DNA from: Streptomyces fildesensis
GTDB taxonomy: Bacteria; Actinomycetota; Actinomycetes; Streptomycetales; Streptomycetaceae
DNA length: 64,000 nt
NCBI RefSeq assembly: GCF_016107395.1
Contig: NZ_JAAIKO010000042.1
Span: 1-64,000, forward strand
Reading direction: 5' to 3'
Positions 25,868 to 34,190 of this stretch are shown in pieces. The position numbers and the translations under genes were made by a program. A model generated the notes under the pieces. It did no database searches, was not told the DNA's origin, and was given only the letters and a program-made list of their open reading frames with translations. The stretch's first letter is position 1; each line of letters opens with the position of its first letter.

Positions 25868-26523
25868 CACTGCCACCGCAAGGAATCGGTGACCAGACGC
25901 CACGGGTCCACGTTGTCGGCATTGACGGGACCGGACAGCGTGATGACGATCTCGCGGCTGCCCTGGTGGAAGGCGTACCGCTCGAAGGCGTCCCGGCTGA
26001 CCTTGCCGGTCACCGGGTCGGGAGCGGAGTTGCCCTGATAGGTGAGCAGCACGGCCTGACCGGCCTGCCGGGAGACCAGCGAGGCCGATCCCCGGGCGAA
26101 CGCGGGGACCTCCCGGGCCAGCTGGGGCACGACCGCCGACTCGGCCGCCTGCACTGTGGGGGCGGTCGGGGCGGCGCTCTGCGACACCTCGATGCGGTTG
26201 AGTTTGTCGGTGAAGACCGTCACTGTGCCGGTCCGGGTGCGGGCCCAGCCCTCGGGCACCTTGACCTGGAAGCCGCCTCCAGCCGGGGCGTAGGCGACGT
26301 ACGCCTGGTTGTCGGGGATGTCACCGGGCGGATTGGACTCCACCGGAGCCGGTGTCTGGCTGCCGGAGGAAGCGCCTGGGGCGGCGGGGCTGGAGGCGGT
26401 GGAAGGGCCGGCGGTCGTGGGTACGCTGGTCGTGCCCTTGGCGCCGCCGGAGCCGCCGCATCCGGCGATCGCCACCGCAGCCAACAGGGCAGCCGTGACG
26501 GTGAGGGAGCCTCGCAAGGTCAT
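25867..26523 (-). CDS. Lipoprotein, first gene of the ABC block
   Basis: This 218-residue lipoprotein has a signal peptide with lipobox AVAIAGC, a Ser/Thr/Pro/Gly-rich linker to about residue 65, and a mature domain with FQVKVPEGWARTRTG. That type of phrase is common in small substrate-binding or PsbP-like lipoproteins of actinobacteria. ATG 26523 follows GGAG with 7-bp spacing and is preferred to an ATG four codons upstream. It could be the accessory partner of the FtsX-type transporter. It diverges from the histidine kinase, so the kinase system probably controls it. Confidence 0.85.
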   Translation of the reverse strand: MTLRGSLTVTAALLAAVAIAGCGGSGGAKGTTSVPTTAGPSTASSPAAPGASSGSQTPAPVESNPPGDIPDNQAYVAYAPAGGGFQVKVPEGWARTRTGTVTVFTDKLNRIEVSQSAAPTAPTVQAAESAVVPQLAREVPAFARGSASLVSRQAGQAVLLTYQGNSAPDPVTGKVSRDAFERYAFHQGSREIVITLSGPVNADNVDPWRLVTDSLRWQ

Positions 26524-26574
26524 GATGGCCTCCACAGGGGGATGACTGCGATGACCACGACGCTAGGGACCAGG

Positions 26575-26617
26575 CGGCAAAACCCCGGCGCAATGAGGGT
26601 TAGACGACGGCAAAACC
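26575..26617. promoter_or_regulatory. Two direct CGGCAAAACC repeats, 33 bp apart
   Basis: CGGCAAAACC occurs at 26575-26584 and 26608-26617 in the same orientation, three DNA turns apart, between the lipoprotein and the kinase genes. OmpR-family regulators often bind direct repeats in tandem on one face of the helix. The response regulator at 20922 is the candidate binder. A GAGGGTTAG element lies between the repeats. Confidence 0.5.
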
Positions 26618-26674
26618 TCGCCCCCGCCCCCGCACAACCGGGCCGCAGCAGCCACCGGCGCCCATGATGGGCAT

Positions 26675-27973
26675 ATGAGAGCACATGTGGTCCGGGTGGC
26701 CGTCGCCGCGGTCCTGGTGGCCCTCGTCCTGCTCGCCGTCCCCCTGGCGGTAGTGATCCAGCGGTCCTTCTTCGACGACGAGCGCGGGGAACTGGAGAGG
26801 ACAGCGCTGGCCGCCGCCGTCCGCGTCGGACCGCAGTTCGCGGCCGGTGACGAGGTGGAACTGCCCGCACCGGAAACGGAGGGCAAGCTGGGCGTGTACG
26901 ACCTCACGATGCGGCTGCGCTCGGGCTCGGGTTCCGCGCAGGCCGATGACGTGACGCGGCGCGCGGCCCGTGGAGTGGTGGTGCGCGGGAGTTCCGGAGG
27001 TGACCTGGTCGTCGCCGTGCCTGTCTCGACCTCGGAACAGGTCATCGGCGTCGTCCGCGCCACGACCCCGACCTCGGAGGTATGGCACCGCATCCTGCTG
27101 ACCTGGCTGGCGCTCCTGGGCGTGGTGCTTCTCGCCCTGTGCGCCGCGATCGCTGTCGCCCGGCGCCAGGCACGGGCACTCAGCCGACCGCTGGAGTCCT
27201 TGTCCACCACGGCGCGGGCCGTCGCCGACGGTGATCTCACCGCGCGCGCGGGGCGCTGCGGCATTGTGGAGATCGATCAGCTGGCCACGGCCCAGGACAC
27301 CATGGTCGCGCGGCTGACCACGCTCTTGCAGCGCGAACGGCACTTCAGCGCCAACGCCTCTCACCAGTTGCGCAACCCACTGGCAGGACTGCAGCTCGGA
27401 CTCGAAACCGCCCTGGACGCGACCCGGTCCCCCGACACGGACCTGCGGCAGGCACTCGAGGACGCCCTGGAACGATCGCAGCATCTTCAGCGAACCGTTG
27501 ACGAAGTCCTTCGCCTGGCCGGCGCGCCTTCCGGCGAGCTGGTCCCCACGCCCGATGAAACCGCCGCCGAACTCAGCGCGCGGGCTGAACGCCGCTGGCA
27601 CGGCGCGTTCGCCGACGCGGGGCGGCGCCTGGATGTCGCGGTCCACTCCGGGGCCGGCCCCCTTCGTCTCCCCGGCCGCACCACCGACCAGGTCCTCGAC
27701 GTCCTGCTCGACAACGCACTGCGACACGGCCGGGGCACCGTGCTGATCACCGTGCGCGAAGCGACCGGGGCGATCGCCGTGGATGTCACGGACGAAGGGA
27801 CTCTGCGCATCGCCCCGCGGGCCGCCTTCGAACGGGGCACCACCACCGGGTTCGGCAGCGGTATCGGCCTGGCGGTCGCGCGGGAGCTGGCCGAGGCGGC
27901 GGGCGGACGGCTCACCGTCAGTGCCACCGACCCCACGGCATTCACCCTCCTGCTACCGGGCCCGGATGCTTAG
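26675..27973 (+). CDS. Sensor histidine kinase with degenerate ATPase motif
   Basis: This 432-residue kinase has a first membrane helix at about 7-28, an extracytoplasmic sensor domain, a second helix (about 140-163), HAMP, and a HisKA with His230 in SANASHQLRNPLAGL. The N-box is LLDNALRHGRG and G2 is FGSGIGLAVARELAEA. The G1 position reads VTDEGTL instead of DxGxG, so ATP binding may be altered, though such changes occur in SHQLRNPL-type actinobacterial kinases. It diverges from the lipoprotein-ABC block, whose last gene is the likely partner regulator. Confidence 0.92.
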   Translation: MRAHVVRVAVAAVLVALVLLAVPLAVVIQRSFFDDERGELERTALAAAVRVGPQFAAGDEVELPAPETEGKLGVYDLTMRLRSGSGSAQADDVTRRAARGVVVRGSSGGDLVVAVPVSTSEQVIGVVRATTPTSEVWHRILLTWLALLGVVLLALCAAIAVARRQARALSRPLESLSTTARAVADGDLTARAGRCGIVEIDQLATAQDTMVARLTTLLQRERHFSANASHQLRNPLAGLQLGLETALDATRSPDTDLRQALEDALERSQHLQRTVDEVLRLAGAPSGELVPTPDETAAELSARAERRWHGAFADAGRRLDVAVHSGAGPLRLPGRTTDQVLDVLLDNALRHGRGTVLITVREATGAIAVDVTDEGTLRIAPRAAFERGTTTGFGSGIGLAVARELAEAAGGRLTVSATDPTAFTLLLPGPDA

Positions 27974-27980
27974 CGAAGGG

Positions 27981-28811
27981 TCATACCCCGGCGGCGGTGA
28001 CCACGGCGTCGGTCGCGAATCCGAGGAGCAGGCCGAGCAGAATGCACCACGTCGTCAGTTCCTTCGACGCCGCCGCACGGCGGGCCACCGCGAGAAGTTC
28101 GATGACGACATAGAGGATGGATCCGGCGGCCAGGCCGAGGAACGCGATCGACAACGTGTCATTGACCAGGTGCTGGCCAAGAAGGGTGCCCAGGAACGTC
28201 GGCCCACCGCCGATCAGACCCAGCCAGAGCAACGTCGACCACGTCGGGCGTTCACCCTCAGCCGCCAGGGGAGCGACGATGCCGAACCCTTCGGTGGCGT
28301 TGTGCAGGCCAAAGCCGATGACCAGCAGCACCGCCAGGGAAATCTCGCCCTGCGCCGCGGAGTTGCCGATCGCCAGCCCCTCGGCGAAGTTGTGCAGACC
28401 GATACCGGTAGCGATCATCAAAGCGAGCTCACCGGCCTGCGACCGCTTGGCGGGGGCGAGTTCGGCGGTATCCGCGGCGCCGGGTCCGTGCGGGAGCCCG
28501 GACCTGGCTCGCCGTGCCGCCGCCCAGCGGTCGTAGTGCACCAATCCGGCGAGTCCGATCGCCAGCCCGGCCGCCAGCACTGTTCCGCCGACGAGCGCGG
28601 TACCCCAGTGCTTGTCGCTCAGCGCCGCGTCCGTGGGCTCCCATGCATGGGTCAGGATGTCCCAGACGAGGAACACCAGGACACCGATCGCAACGGCATT
28701 CAGTCCAGCCCTCAAGCGCGGCGCGGCGTTGCGCAACCTGCCCAGCGGAAGCCCGAGGTAGATCGTGAACCCCGCAACCGCGCCGAGCAAGGCAATCTGG
28801 GAACTGGACAT
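27981..28811 (-). CDS. ZIP family metal transporter
   Basis: This 276-residue membrane protein has about eight helices. Two ZIP metal-site helices are visible: GIGLHNFAEGLAIG and GFGLHNATEGFGI, each with the His-Asn-x-x-Glu-Gly pattern that coordinates divalent metal. ATG 28811 follows GGAGTAGGT. ZIP proteins import zinc, iron or manganese. A DtxR-type iron box lies 48 bp upstream, so iron or manganese is the more likely cargo here. It is convergent with the kinase gene by only 7 bp. Confidence 0.92.
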   Translation of the reverse strand: MSSSQIALLGAVAGFTIYLGLPLGRLRNAAPRLRAGLNAVAIGVLVFLVWDILTHAWEPTDAALSDKHWGTALVGGTVLAAGLAIGLAGLVHYDRWAAARRARSGLPHGPGAADTAELAPAKRSQAGELALMIATGIGLHNFAEGLAIGNSAAQGEISLAVLLVIGFGLHNATEGFGIVAPLAAEGERPTWSTLLWLGLIGGGPTFLGTLLGQHLVNDTLSIAFLGLAAGSILYVVIELLAVARRAAASKELTTWCILLGLLLGFATDAVVTAAGV

Positions 28812-28858
28812 ACCTACTCCATGGCAACGGGCGGACGCGAAGGAACCTGCCCTCATGC

Positions 28859-28877
28859 TTAGGCAAGGCTCGGCTAA
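28859..28877. promoter_or_regulatory. DtxR/IdeR-type iron box upstream of ZIP
   Basis: TTAGGCAAGGCTCGGCTAA matches 14 of 19 positions of the DtxR/IdeR/DmdR consensus (TTAGGTTAGGCTAACCTAA), with both TTAGG and CTAA ends conserved. It lies upstream of the ZIP transporter and fits metal-dependent repression. Confidence 0.6.
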
Positions 28878-28902
28878 CCATAGAGGTTGATCAGCCATCC
28901 GT

Positions 28903-28916
28903 CTACAAGGGTGTAG
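28903..28916. promoter_or_regulatory. BlaI-type operator upstream of second BlaI gene
   Basis: CTACA (28903-28907) and TGTAG (28912-28916) flank AGGG, giving a TACA-N6-TGTA arrangement as in BlaI/CopY boxes. It lies between the ZIP gene and the BlaI-like gene, close to the iron box. Confidence 0.55.
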
Positions 28917-29011
28917 TCGAACGTGCCCCACCCCCCGTCGAACCGGGTTCGCTCGCGCAAAATGTGAGACTCCCAAGTGCTCGTCCGCTGTCAGGCGAAG
29001 GAGCGGACACC

Positions 29012-29395
29012 GTGGGCGACCGGAGAAACGCGGCGGCGGGGCGGCGTGCGCCGGGCGAGCTCGAGGGCGAGGTCCTGGCTACCCTGTGGGCGGTCGGGGA
29101 GCCGGTGGCCGCGGGAGTCGTGCGCGAGCAGGTAACCGGCGACCCCGCGTACACGACCGTGCTGACCATCCTGTCCCGGCCGCACGACAAGGGACTGGTC
29201 ACCCACGAGAAGGCCGGCCGCGGCTATCTGTACGCACCCGTACGCGACGAGGCCGGGCACGCCGCCGCGGGGATGCGCGATCTGCTGGAGCATGGCGGCG
29301 ACCGGGCGGCGGTCCTGGCCCGGTTCGTCTCCGAACTACCGGCCGAGGACGAGAAGTTGCTGGAGCAACTACTGCGCGGACACCCGGAGGCATAG
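29012..29395 (+). CDS. BlaI/MecI/CopY family repressor (second copy)
   Basis: This 127-residue protein from GTG 29012 (GAAGGAG upstream) has the BlaI winged helix: GELEGEVLATLWAVGEPVAA, then AYTTVLTILSRPHDKGLVTH and the wing GRGYLYAPV. A dimer tail (LARFVSELPAEDEKLLEQLL) follows. It is homologous to the repressor at 16373 but clearly distinct. A Pro replaces the usual Leu in ILSRLHDKG. An M56 protease gene follows after 3 bp but is broken, so this repressor may have lost its release mechanism. Confidence 0.9.
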   Translation: MGDRRNAAAGRRAPGELEGEVLATLWAVGEPVAAGVVREQVTGDPAYTTVLTILSRPHDKGLVTHEKAGRGYLYAPVRDEAGHAAAGMRDLLEHGGDRAAVLARFVSELPAEDEKLLEQLLRGHPEA

Positions 29396-29398
29396 ACC

Positions 29399-29700
29399 GT
29401 GTGGATCGGCCTGCCGCTGCTGTTCGGCGCGATCCTGGCGCTGGCGGCGCCCTGGACGGGACGCAGACTGCCGCCCCGTTCCGCTGCGTGGTCGCTGGCC
29501 TCGGCCGCGGTCAGCGCCGCCGGCGCCTGGGTGACGGCGCTGGCCATGCTGGGCTTCACCCTGGTCGGCCAGGTTCCTTAGGTGGCCGCGGAGGGACGGT
29601 GGTCGGCGCGGGTACTGGCCGCAGACGCCCCGGTGGACCGGCCGGTGGCCGCCGCCTGCGCCGTCGGCGTCCTGTGCTGCGCCCTGGGTCGTCGGCCTTC
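29399..29700 (+). pseudogene. M56 protease remnant
   Basis: The frame opens VWIGLPLLFGAILALAAPW with further helical sequence to an in-frame TAG at 29579. It then continues in the same frame as VAAEGRWSARVLAADAPVDR and PVAAACAVGVLCCALGRR, which suits the next helix of an M56 protein. The HExxH domain and everything after it is missing. One nonsense change plus loss of the 3' two-thirds therefore disables the partner of the BlaI gene. Confidence 0.7.
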
Positions 29701-29908
29701 CCCCAGCATGAATCCTCGCCACCCCCTGCACTTCGAGACTGTGGGCCGCAGGCTTGGTACTCACCGACCGCGCCACCACCGCTATCCTGCTCGTGCGCTG
29801 ATCCTCCGCCTCCCTCACCGCTCGAACCGACGATCGTACAACCGTCGTGGCGGCCTGAACCGGACGGACACCTATCGCACGGACAGAACCACAGGGGGAC
29901 CGAGGAAA
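29701..29908. other. Junction region after the M56 remnant
   Basis: About 200 bp with no full gene. One frame near 29746-29802 ends with a helix-like GLVLTDRATTAILLVR and stop, which may be the far 3' end of a deleted gene. The rest is probably the leader of the next gene, including a GAGGAA at 29902. Confidence 0.3.
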
Positions 29909-30478
29909 TTGGCCGCATACCCACAGGGTGAGTCAAGCAACCATGACGGGTGGGCCCGCTCCGTCGTGGCCGGCCTCGTCACGCCCCCCGAGACGATCGA
30001 CCACACGCTCGTCTCGGTCCTCCACGGGACGGCGGTGCTCTCCGAGGAAAATGCCCTCCGCCGGGCCGATGCCATCCGAGCGGCAGCACTCGGTCTGCCC
30101 CCGGCGGCGTGTGCCGCAGCGGCAGGCATCTCCGAGGCCCTGCTCAGTGACTGGCGCGAACAGGATCCGTCCTTCCACGCCGCCATGGCCAGCGTCCAGG
30201 CAATGGCGCAGGCGCACGGCCGCCATGGCGACGAACCAGGATTCTCGGCGCCCGAACTACGCCTGGTTCTCAGCCAAGTCGCCTCCGGCTCCACCCTGGC
30301 GGCCGCCACAGCACTCGTGGGCTACTCCACCGCCGTACTCAGACGGCTGCGCTCACGCAACCCGCTGGTCAACGCCCTCGTCAACGCCTCCACCACGCAT
30401 CGACAGCAGCATGCAACCGCCAAAAAGGGCACCACTCCAGGCAACCGTTACCGACTCGTCCAGCGCGAAGAACGCTGA
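29909..30478 (+). CDS. HTH-containing hypothetical protein
   Basis: The likely start is TTG 29909, giving 189 residues. A helix-turn-helix-like region reads ALGLPPAACAAAAGISEALL followed by SDWREQDPSF, similar in shape to terminase-small-subunit or transposase-type DNA-binding segments. A second similar module lies around ATALVGYSTAVLRRLRSRNP. The C-terminus is basic. I do not recognise a named family. Starts further upstream are open but lack support. It may be a small DNA-binding protein left by a mobile element or a Streptomyces-specific regulator. Confidence 0.55.
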   Translation: MAAYPQGESSNHDGWARSVVAGLVTPPETIDHTLVSVLHGTAVLSEENALRRADAIRAAALGLPPAACAAAAGISEALLSDWREQDPSFHAAMASVQAMAQAHGRHGDEPGFSAPELRLVLSQVASGSTLAAATALVGYSTAVLRRLRSRNPLVNALVNASTTHRQQHATAKKGTTPGNRYRLVQREER

Positions 30479-30632
30479 GCACTGCGCTCCTCAGCGACGC
30501 ACCGTATTCAGCCCTTGCGGAGCGGGCCACCCCGACCAGTAGGCCGTTGATCCGCTGGCGCTTAGAGTGCCGTCGCGGTCGACGAGCAACCGGCCCTGCG
30601 GCGACCCCGCCCCTCGGACGGTCGGGCTCCCG

Positions 30633-31445
30633 TCAGGCGAACTTCGGCATCTCGCCGACCGTCTTCGACATGTCAATCACGGCGAACGCCGCGCCCTGCG
30701 GGTCCGACACCGCCGCGAAGCGGCCGAAGGGGCTGTCCATCGGCCCGAAGAGGAGCTTGCCGCCGCGCTTGGTCGTCTTCGCGACCGCCTCATCGCAGTC
30801 CGGGACGCCAAAATAGACCTGGACATAGGAGGGGATCTCCGGCGGGAAATCACTACCCATGTTCATCCGGCCCAGCACCGGGTTCTCCGGACCGCCAAGG
30901 CTGAAGACCTTGAAGTCCATCCCCGCCGCCTCCGGGGAATCGCCGAGGTCCATCTGCTGGGTCCCGTACGGGAAGACCCGCGGAAGGAACGCGTCCGCCT
31001 TGGCCACGTCGCGCGAGAAGAACTCGGCCCAGCAGTACGAGCCCGGCTCGCCGAGCTTCTCGAAGCCCTTGTGATCACCCGGCTGCCAGACACCGAACAC
31101 CGCGCCGCTCGGCTCCTTCGCGATAGCCATCGTGCCGAAGGAGCCCACCTGCATCGGCTCCATCAACAGCTCACCACCCGCTGCCTTGATCTTCTCCGCG
31201 GTAGCCGCCGCGTCGGGCGAGGACAGGTAGAGACACCACTGCGACTGGCCCTCCTGCCCCGGCATCGGCGGCACGACGGCCGCGACAGCCTTGCCGTCGG
31301 AGTAGGCCTGCGTGTAGTTGCCGTACTCGCTGCTGGACTCGGCGAAGGTCCAGCCCAGTACGTCGGCGTAGAAGCTCTTCGCGCCCTCCAGATCGGAGAA
31401 CATCGCGTCCACCCAGCAGGGTGCGCCTTCGGGGAACTCAGCCAT
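30633..31445 (-). CDS. VOC family protein, two-domain glyoxalase-like
   Basis: This 270-residue protein consists of two glyoxalase/bleomycin-resistance (VOC) modules in tandem. The first begins CWVDAMFSDLEGAKSFYADV, with LGWTF, and ends FGVWQPG. The second begins CWAEFFSRDVAKADAFLPRV and ends GAAFAVIDMSK. Streptomyces proteins of this type are annotated as hydroxylases or glyoxalases with unknown substrate. ATG 31445 is supported by the conserved start (MAEFPEGAP). It stands alone, with remnants on its right. Confidence 0.9.
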   Translation of the reverse strand: MAEFPEGAPCWVDAMFSDLEGAKSFYADVLGWTFAESSSEYGNYTQAYSDGKAVAAVVPPMPGQEGQSQWCLYLSSPDAAATAEKIKAAGGELLMEPMQVGSFGTMAIAKEPSGAVFGVWQPGDHKGFEKLGEPGSYCWAEFFSRDVAKADAFLPRVFPYGTQQMDLGDSPEAAGMDFKVFSLGGPENPVLGRMNMGSDFPPEIPSYVQVYFGVPDCDEAVAKTTKRGGKLLFGPMDSPFGRFAAVSDPQGAAFAVIDMSKTVGEMPKFA

Positions 31446-31734
31446 GATCGATCGACTCCTGTGTCGTGGACGACGTGACCCGACTCCGTTCCCACGCTAG
31501 ACGCAGGGTCTGACAATCGCGCGGGGAGCGCCGCTGCTGCTGAAGTGGGTGTTCTCGGAGCCATGGAAGATCGCCCGGCGCCTCGGCTCCGACAACGGAC
31601 GCACACTCGATCGCCGCCCACGACGTCACCCCTCGCTCAAAGGCGTCCACAGCCTGCTGCGCACCCTCACCGGCATGACCGGCGCCGTACTGAGCATCGC
31701 CGCCCCCGCACACGAGTTCGGCACCCTGGCCCCC
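31446..31734. other. Region without a recognised gene
   Basis: This is about 290 bp between the VOC gene and a permease remnant. A plus-strand frame reads LLLKWVFSEPWKIARRLGSD and later LLRTLTGMTGAVLSIAAPAH, which looks like genuine coding sequence without start or end. It may be a fragment from an unidentified gene joined to the permease remnant by a deletion. Confidence 0.3.
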
Positions 31735-31954
31735 CTGCTGCGGCGGCGTAGGAGCCCGAGGAGGAGGCGGCGCCGAGGCCGGCGGCGATGGCCAGGGTGC
31801 GGGGGCGGTCGTCGCCGAGGAGTGAGACGACGGTGGATTTGCGGACGACCGCCTGGACCACGGCGGACAGAGCGAAGCCCAGGATCAGAGCCCAGGTGAT
31901 CTCCCAGGTCATCGAACCGGCGATCGACCGTGCGTGCAGTACGGCGTGGACCAT
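31735..31954 (-). pseudogene. YraQ/ArsP-like permease, N-terminal fragment
   Basis: From ATG 31954 the frame gives MVHAVLHARSIAGSMTWEI, then LILGFALSAVVQAVVRKSTV and LGAASSSGSYAA. This matches the start of UPF0718 (YraQ-like) permeases, in which SSSCSYAAVA is conserved. Here the Cys is replaced by Gly and similarity stops at once, so the break is at about 31740. Roughly 250 residues are missing. Confidence 0.65.
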
Positions 31955-32035
31955 TCCTGAAGCCTTCCGACAGGAGTACGGCCTGGGGCCCACCGACACG
32001 CTCCGCCTCCGCGGTCGCGCAGCGGGTGGGTGAGC

Positions 32036-32065
32036 GCGGGGCGCCGCCGTGTGGCGGCGCCCCGC
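32036..32065 (-). terminator. Terminator of the copper-type lipoprotein gene
   Basis: GCGGGGCGCCGCC (32036-32048) and GGCGGCGCCCCGC (32053-32065) form a perfect 13-bp stem over a GTGT loop, 6 bp beyond the lipoprotein stop. Confidence 0.8.
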
Positions 32066-32071
32066 AAGGGT

Positions 32072-32995
32072 TCAGCCGACGTTCAGGGTCAGGGCGGCGG
32101 TGTGGAGTTTTCCGCCGGTCTGGAACTGCAGGAACAGCCGCCAGTTGCCGGGCGTGGGCAGTTCGGCGTGGAAGGACAGTTCCGGTCCCCCGTGGTCGCC
32201 GTTGACCTTGGTCGTCGGGTGGAGGTGGGCGAAGGCGGTGTCGCCCTCGTGGAAGGCGGTGAGGTGTGCGTAGGTGTCCAGGTAGGGCTGGAGGTCGGTG
32301 ACGGGCTTGCCACCCCGGGTGATGTTGACGGTCAGCGGGTGTTCCATGCCGGCCATCGGGGAGCCCTTGACGGTGATGGTGTAGCCGTCGACTTCGGCGG
32401 AGGTGGTTGCCGCCGGCAGCGAGGTCTTCGTCGCCGCCCCGGGGACGGTGGCGGTGCGGCTGAGGACGAACGCTGTGCCCTTGCCTGTTCCGGTGCTGGG
32501 GGTGAAGGAGGTGAACAGGTGCCAGGTGCCGGGCGCGAGGGTGGCCAGGTCGGCCGTCCAGGTGCCGTCAGCGGCCATCGTCGGGTGGAGGTGCTGGAAG
32601 CCGGTCAGGTCCGAGCGGATGGCGTAGAAGTGCATCCGTTTGGTCTGCTCGACGGCGAAGTCGGTGACGGGCCTGCCGTCCGGACCGGTGACAGTGAACC
32701 GGTACGCGGCCTGCTGACCTGCCGGGAGGGTGGTGTCCTGGCTGGTGAGGCGGTAGCCGTCCTTCGTGTCGGACAGGCCGTCGCCGTCGGCCTTGGTGCC
32801 CATGCCGGGCATGGTGCTCATCGGGGGTGTGGCCTGCGTTGAGGATGACGCGGAGGGCTTGGCGCCGTGGTCCATGCCGGGCATCGAGGAGTCGTTGGAG
32901 GACCCGCAGGCGGCCAGGGTCAGCGCGAGGGCGGCTGCGGTGCCGGCGGCCGCGAGGGCACGTCGGCGCGCGGTGGTACGGGAGGAAGCAGTCAT
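32072..32995 (-). CDS. Secreted lipoprotein, Met/His-rich, probably copper-related
   Basis: This 307-residue lipoprotein has lipobox LTLAAC followed by a Met/His-rich segment (SSMPGMDHGAK, MSTMPGMG) typical of copper-binding proteins. Two beta-sandwich-like repeats each contain a HLHPT motif (GFQHLHPTMA and AFAHLHPTTK), suggesting an internal duplication and a metal site. ATG 32995 starts MTASSRTTAR. The neighbouring DUF6153-like gene is also His/Met-rich and commonly accompanies copper genes. A role in periplasmic copper handling is inferred. Confidence 0.8.
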   Translation of the reverse strand: MTASSRTTARRRALAAAGTAAALALTLAACGSSNDSSMPGMDHGAKPSASSSTQATPPMSTMPGMGTKADGDGLSDTKDGYRLTSQDTTLPAGQQAAYRFTVTGPDGRPVTDFAVEQTKRMHFYAIRSDLTGFQHLHPTMAADGTWTADLATLAPGTWHLFTSFTPSTGTGKGTAFVLSRTATVPGAATKTSLPAATTSAEVDGYTITVKGSPMAGMEHPLTVNITRGGKPVTDLQPYLDTYAHLTAFHEGDTAFAHLHPTTKVNGDHGGPELSFHAELPTPGNWRLFLQFQTGGKLHTAALTLNVG

Positions 32996-33100
32996 TGCGG
33001 TGGTCTTTCCGAGTGGGCGCACCACGCCGGGCGGGCGCGCGGGAGTGAGCAGGCCACCTCGCCGGGCCCGGTCGAAGATCCGGATTCCGGCACGGTCCTG

Positions 33101-33553
33101 TCAGGTCCGCGCGATACACACCGTCAGGAGCAGACTTCGCCCGCCCGGTGGCGGGGGTCCGCGCCGCCGCGACCCGCCCAGGGACACCGGACGGTTCGAG
33201 AGGAAGCCGGCCACCAGCACCGCGACGACAGCCATCAGGGCCCCGCCCATCGGCAGCGGGTTCCGGTCCCGAGCGGGAGTCGAGACGCACATCGCGCCGC
33301 TCGACGCCTGCGGTACGTCGGGATGTGCCATCGCTGGAGGCGTCGTCACCGTCGTCATAGTTGCCGGAACCGTGGACGTCATCGCGGCGGTGGCATGGCG
33401 GTGCGGTGTCGGGGAGGTGGCGGTCATCGCTCCGTGGCAGCCTTCGGCCGCGGTGGCCGGTGCGCCGTGCATGAGGAACAGGCCGAGCAGCACCGCACAC
33501 AGCGTCAGCAGCCGGGCGATGCCCCGCCTGCGCGCCCGTCCGATGCCTGCCAC
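33101..33553 (-). CDS. DUF6153-like small membrane protein
   Basis: This 150-residue protein starts at GTG 33553 after GAAGGGA. It has a first hydrophobic helix (LLTLCAVLLGLFLMHGAPA), then EGCHGAM and a Thr/His/Met-rich middle, and a second helix (GGALMAVVAVLVAGFLSNR) before a basic Arg/Pro-rich tail. The layout matches DUF6153 proteins, which often sit beside copper-responsive lipoproteins in Streptomyces. Their function is unknown. Confidence 0.7.
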   Translation of the reverse strand: MAGIGRARRRGIARLLTLCAVLLGLFLMHGAPATAAEGCHGAMTATSPTPHRHATAAMTSTVPATMTTVTTPPAMAHPDVPQASSGAMCVSTPARDRNPLPMGGALMAVVAVLVAGFLSNRPVSLGGSRRRGPPPPGGRSLLLTVCIART

Positions 33554-33674
33554 TGCCGGTTCCCTTCTCAGACCATGGGCGCTACCGAGGGGCGCCACGT
33601 TCTGACCATACCCCGGGCGGGTACTCAGTGTCGGGGTATCACACTCCGGCCGCCAGAGCCGGGACCGTCGAGCG

Positions 33675-34110
33675 CTATCGCGCGTGGTGGGCCAGGACAG
33701 CGTGCGGGTCGCCACTGCCCGGGGTGTGGTCAGTGCGCACGGTGGCGGCGGTCAGCCGGGGAACGGCGTGGATCAGGGCATGCTCGGCGGCGACCGCCAG
33801 GGTGTGTGCCTGCACCACGGTCAGGTGCGGGTCGACGACGATGTCGGCCTCGCCGCGCAGGGCGTGGCCGATCCACCGCATCCGCAGCTGCCCGACGTCG
33901 CGCACGCCGTCCACGGCCCGCAGGGCGCTTGCGGCGGTCTCGATCAGGGCGGGGGCGACAGCGTCCATCAGGCGGCGGAAGACCTCCCGGGCGGCGTCCT
34001 TGAGGACCATGAGGATCGCGGCGGTGATCAGGAGACCGACGATCGGGTCGGCCGGCCGCCGGCCCCTCTCGGCGCCGGCGGCGCCGGCGGCGCCGAGCAG
34101 GACGGCAGGA
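33675..34110 (-). pseudogene. CDF cation-efflux transporter, C-terminal fragment
   Basis: The frame reads AVLLGAAGAAGAERGRRPAD, then PIVGLLITAAILMVLKDAAR and ends with a cytoplasmic ZT-dimer domain (VVDPHLTVVQAHTLAVAAEH). These are the last membrane helix and C-terminal domain of CDF (ZitB/FieF-type) transporters. Helices 1-4 with the DxxxD metal site are absent, and no ribosome binding site precedes any in-frame start. About half of the gene has been lost from the 5' end. Confidence 0.75.
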
Positions 34111-34190
34111 TCACCGAAGTACTCCGCCTGTCTGTGGCCCCGCGGGGGTGACCGGTTGAGGCAACCTCGTGCAGGGTGGGGCTGCTGCGC

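Noticed and set aside
33675..34010. 112-codon frame starting at ATG 34010 as an intact small protein
   Set aside because: The conserved CDF sequence continues upstream of that ATG, and no ribosome binding site is present; it is a fragment.
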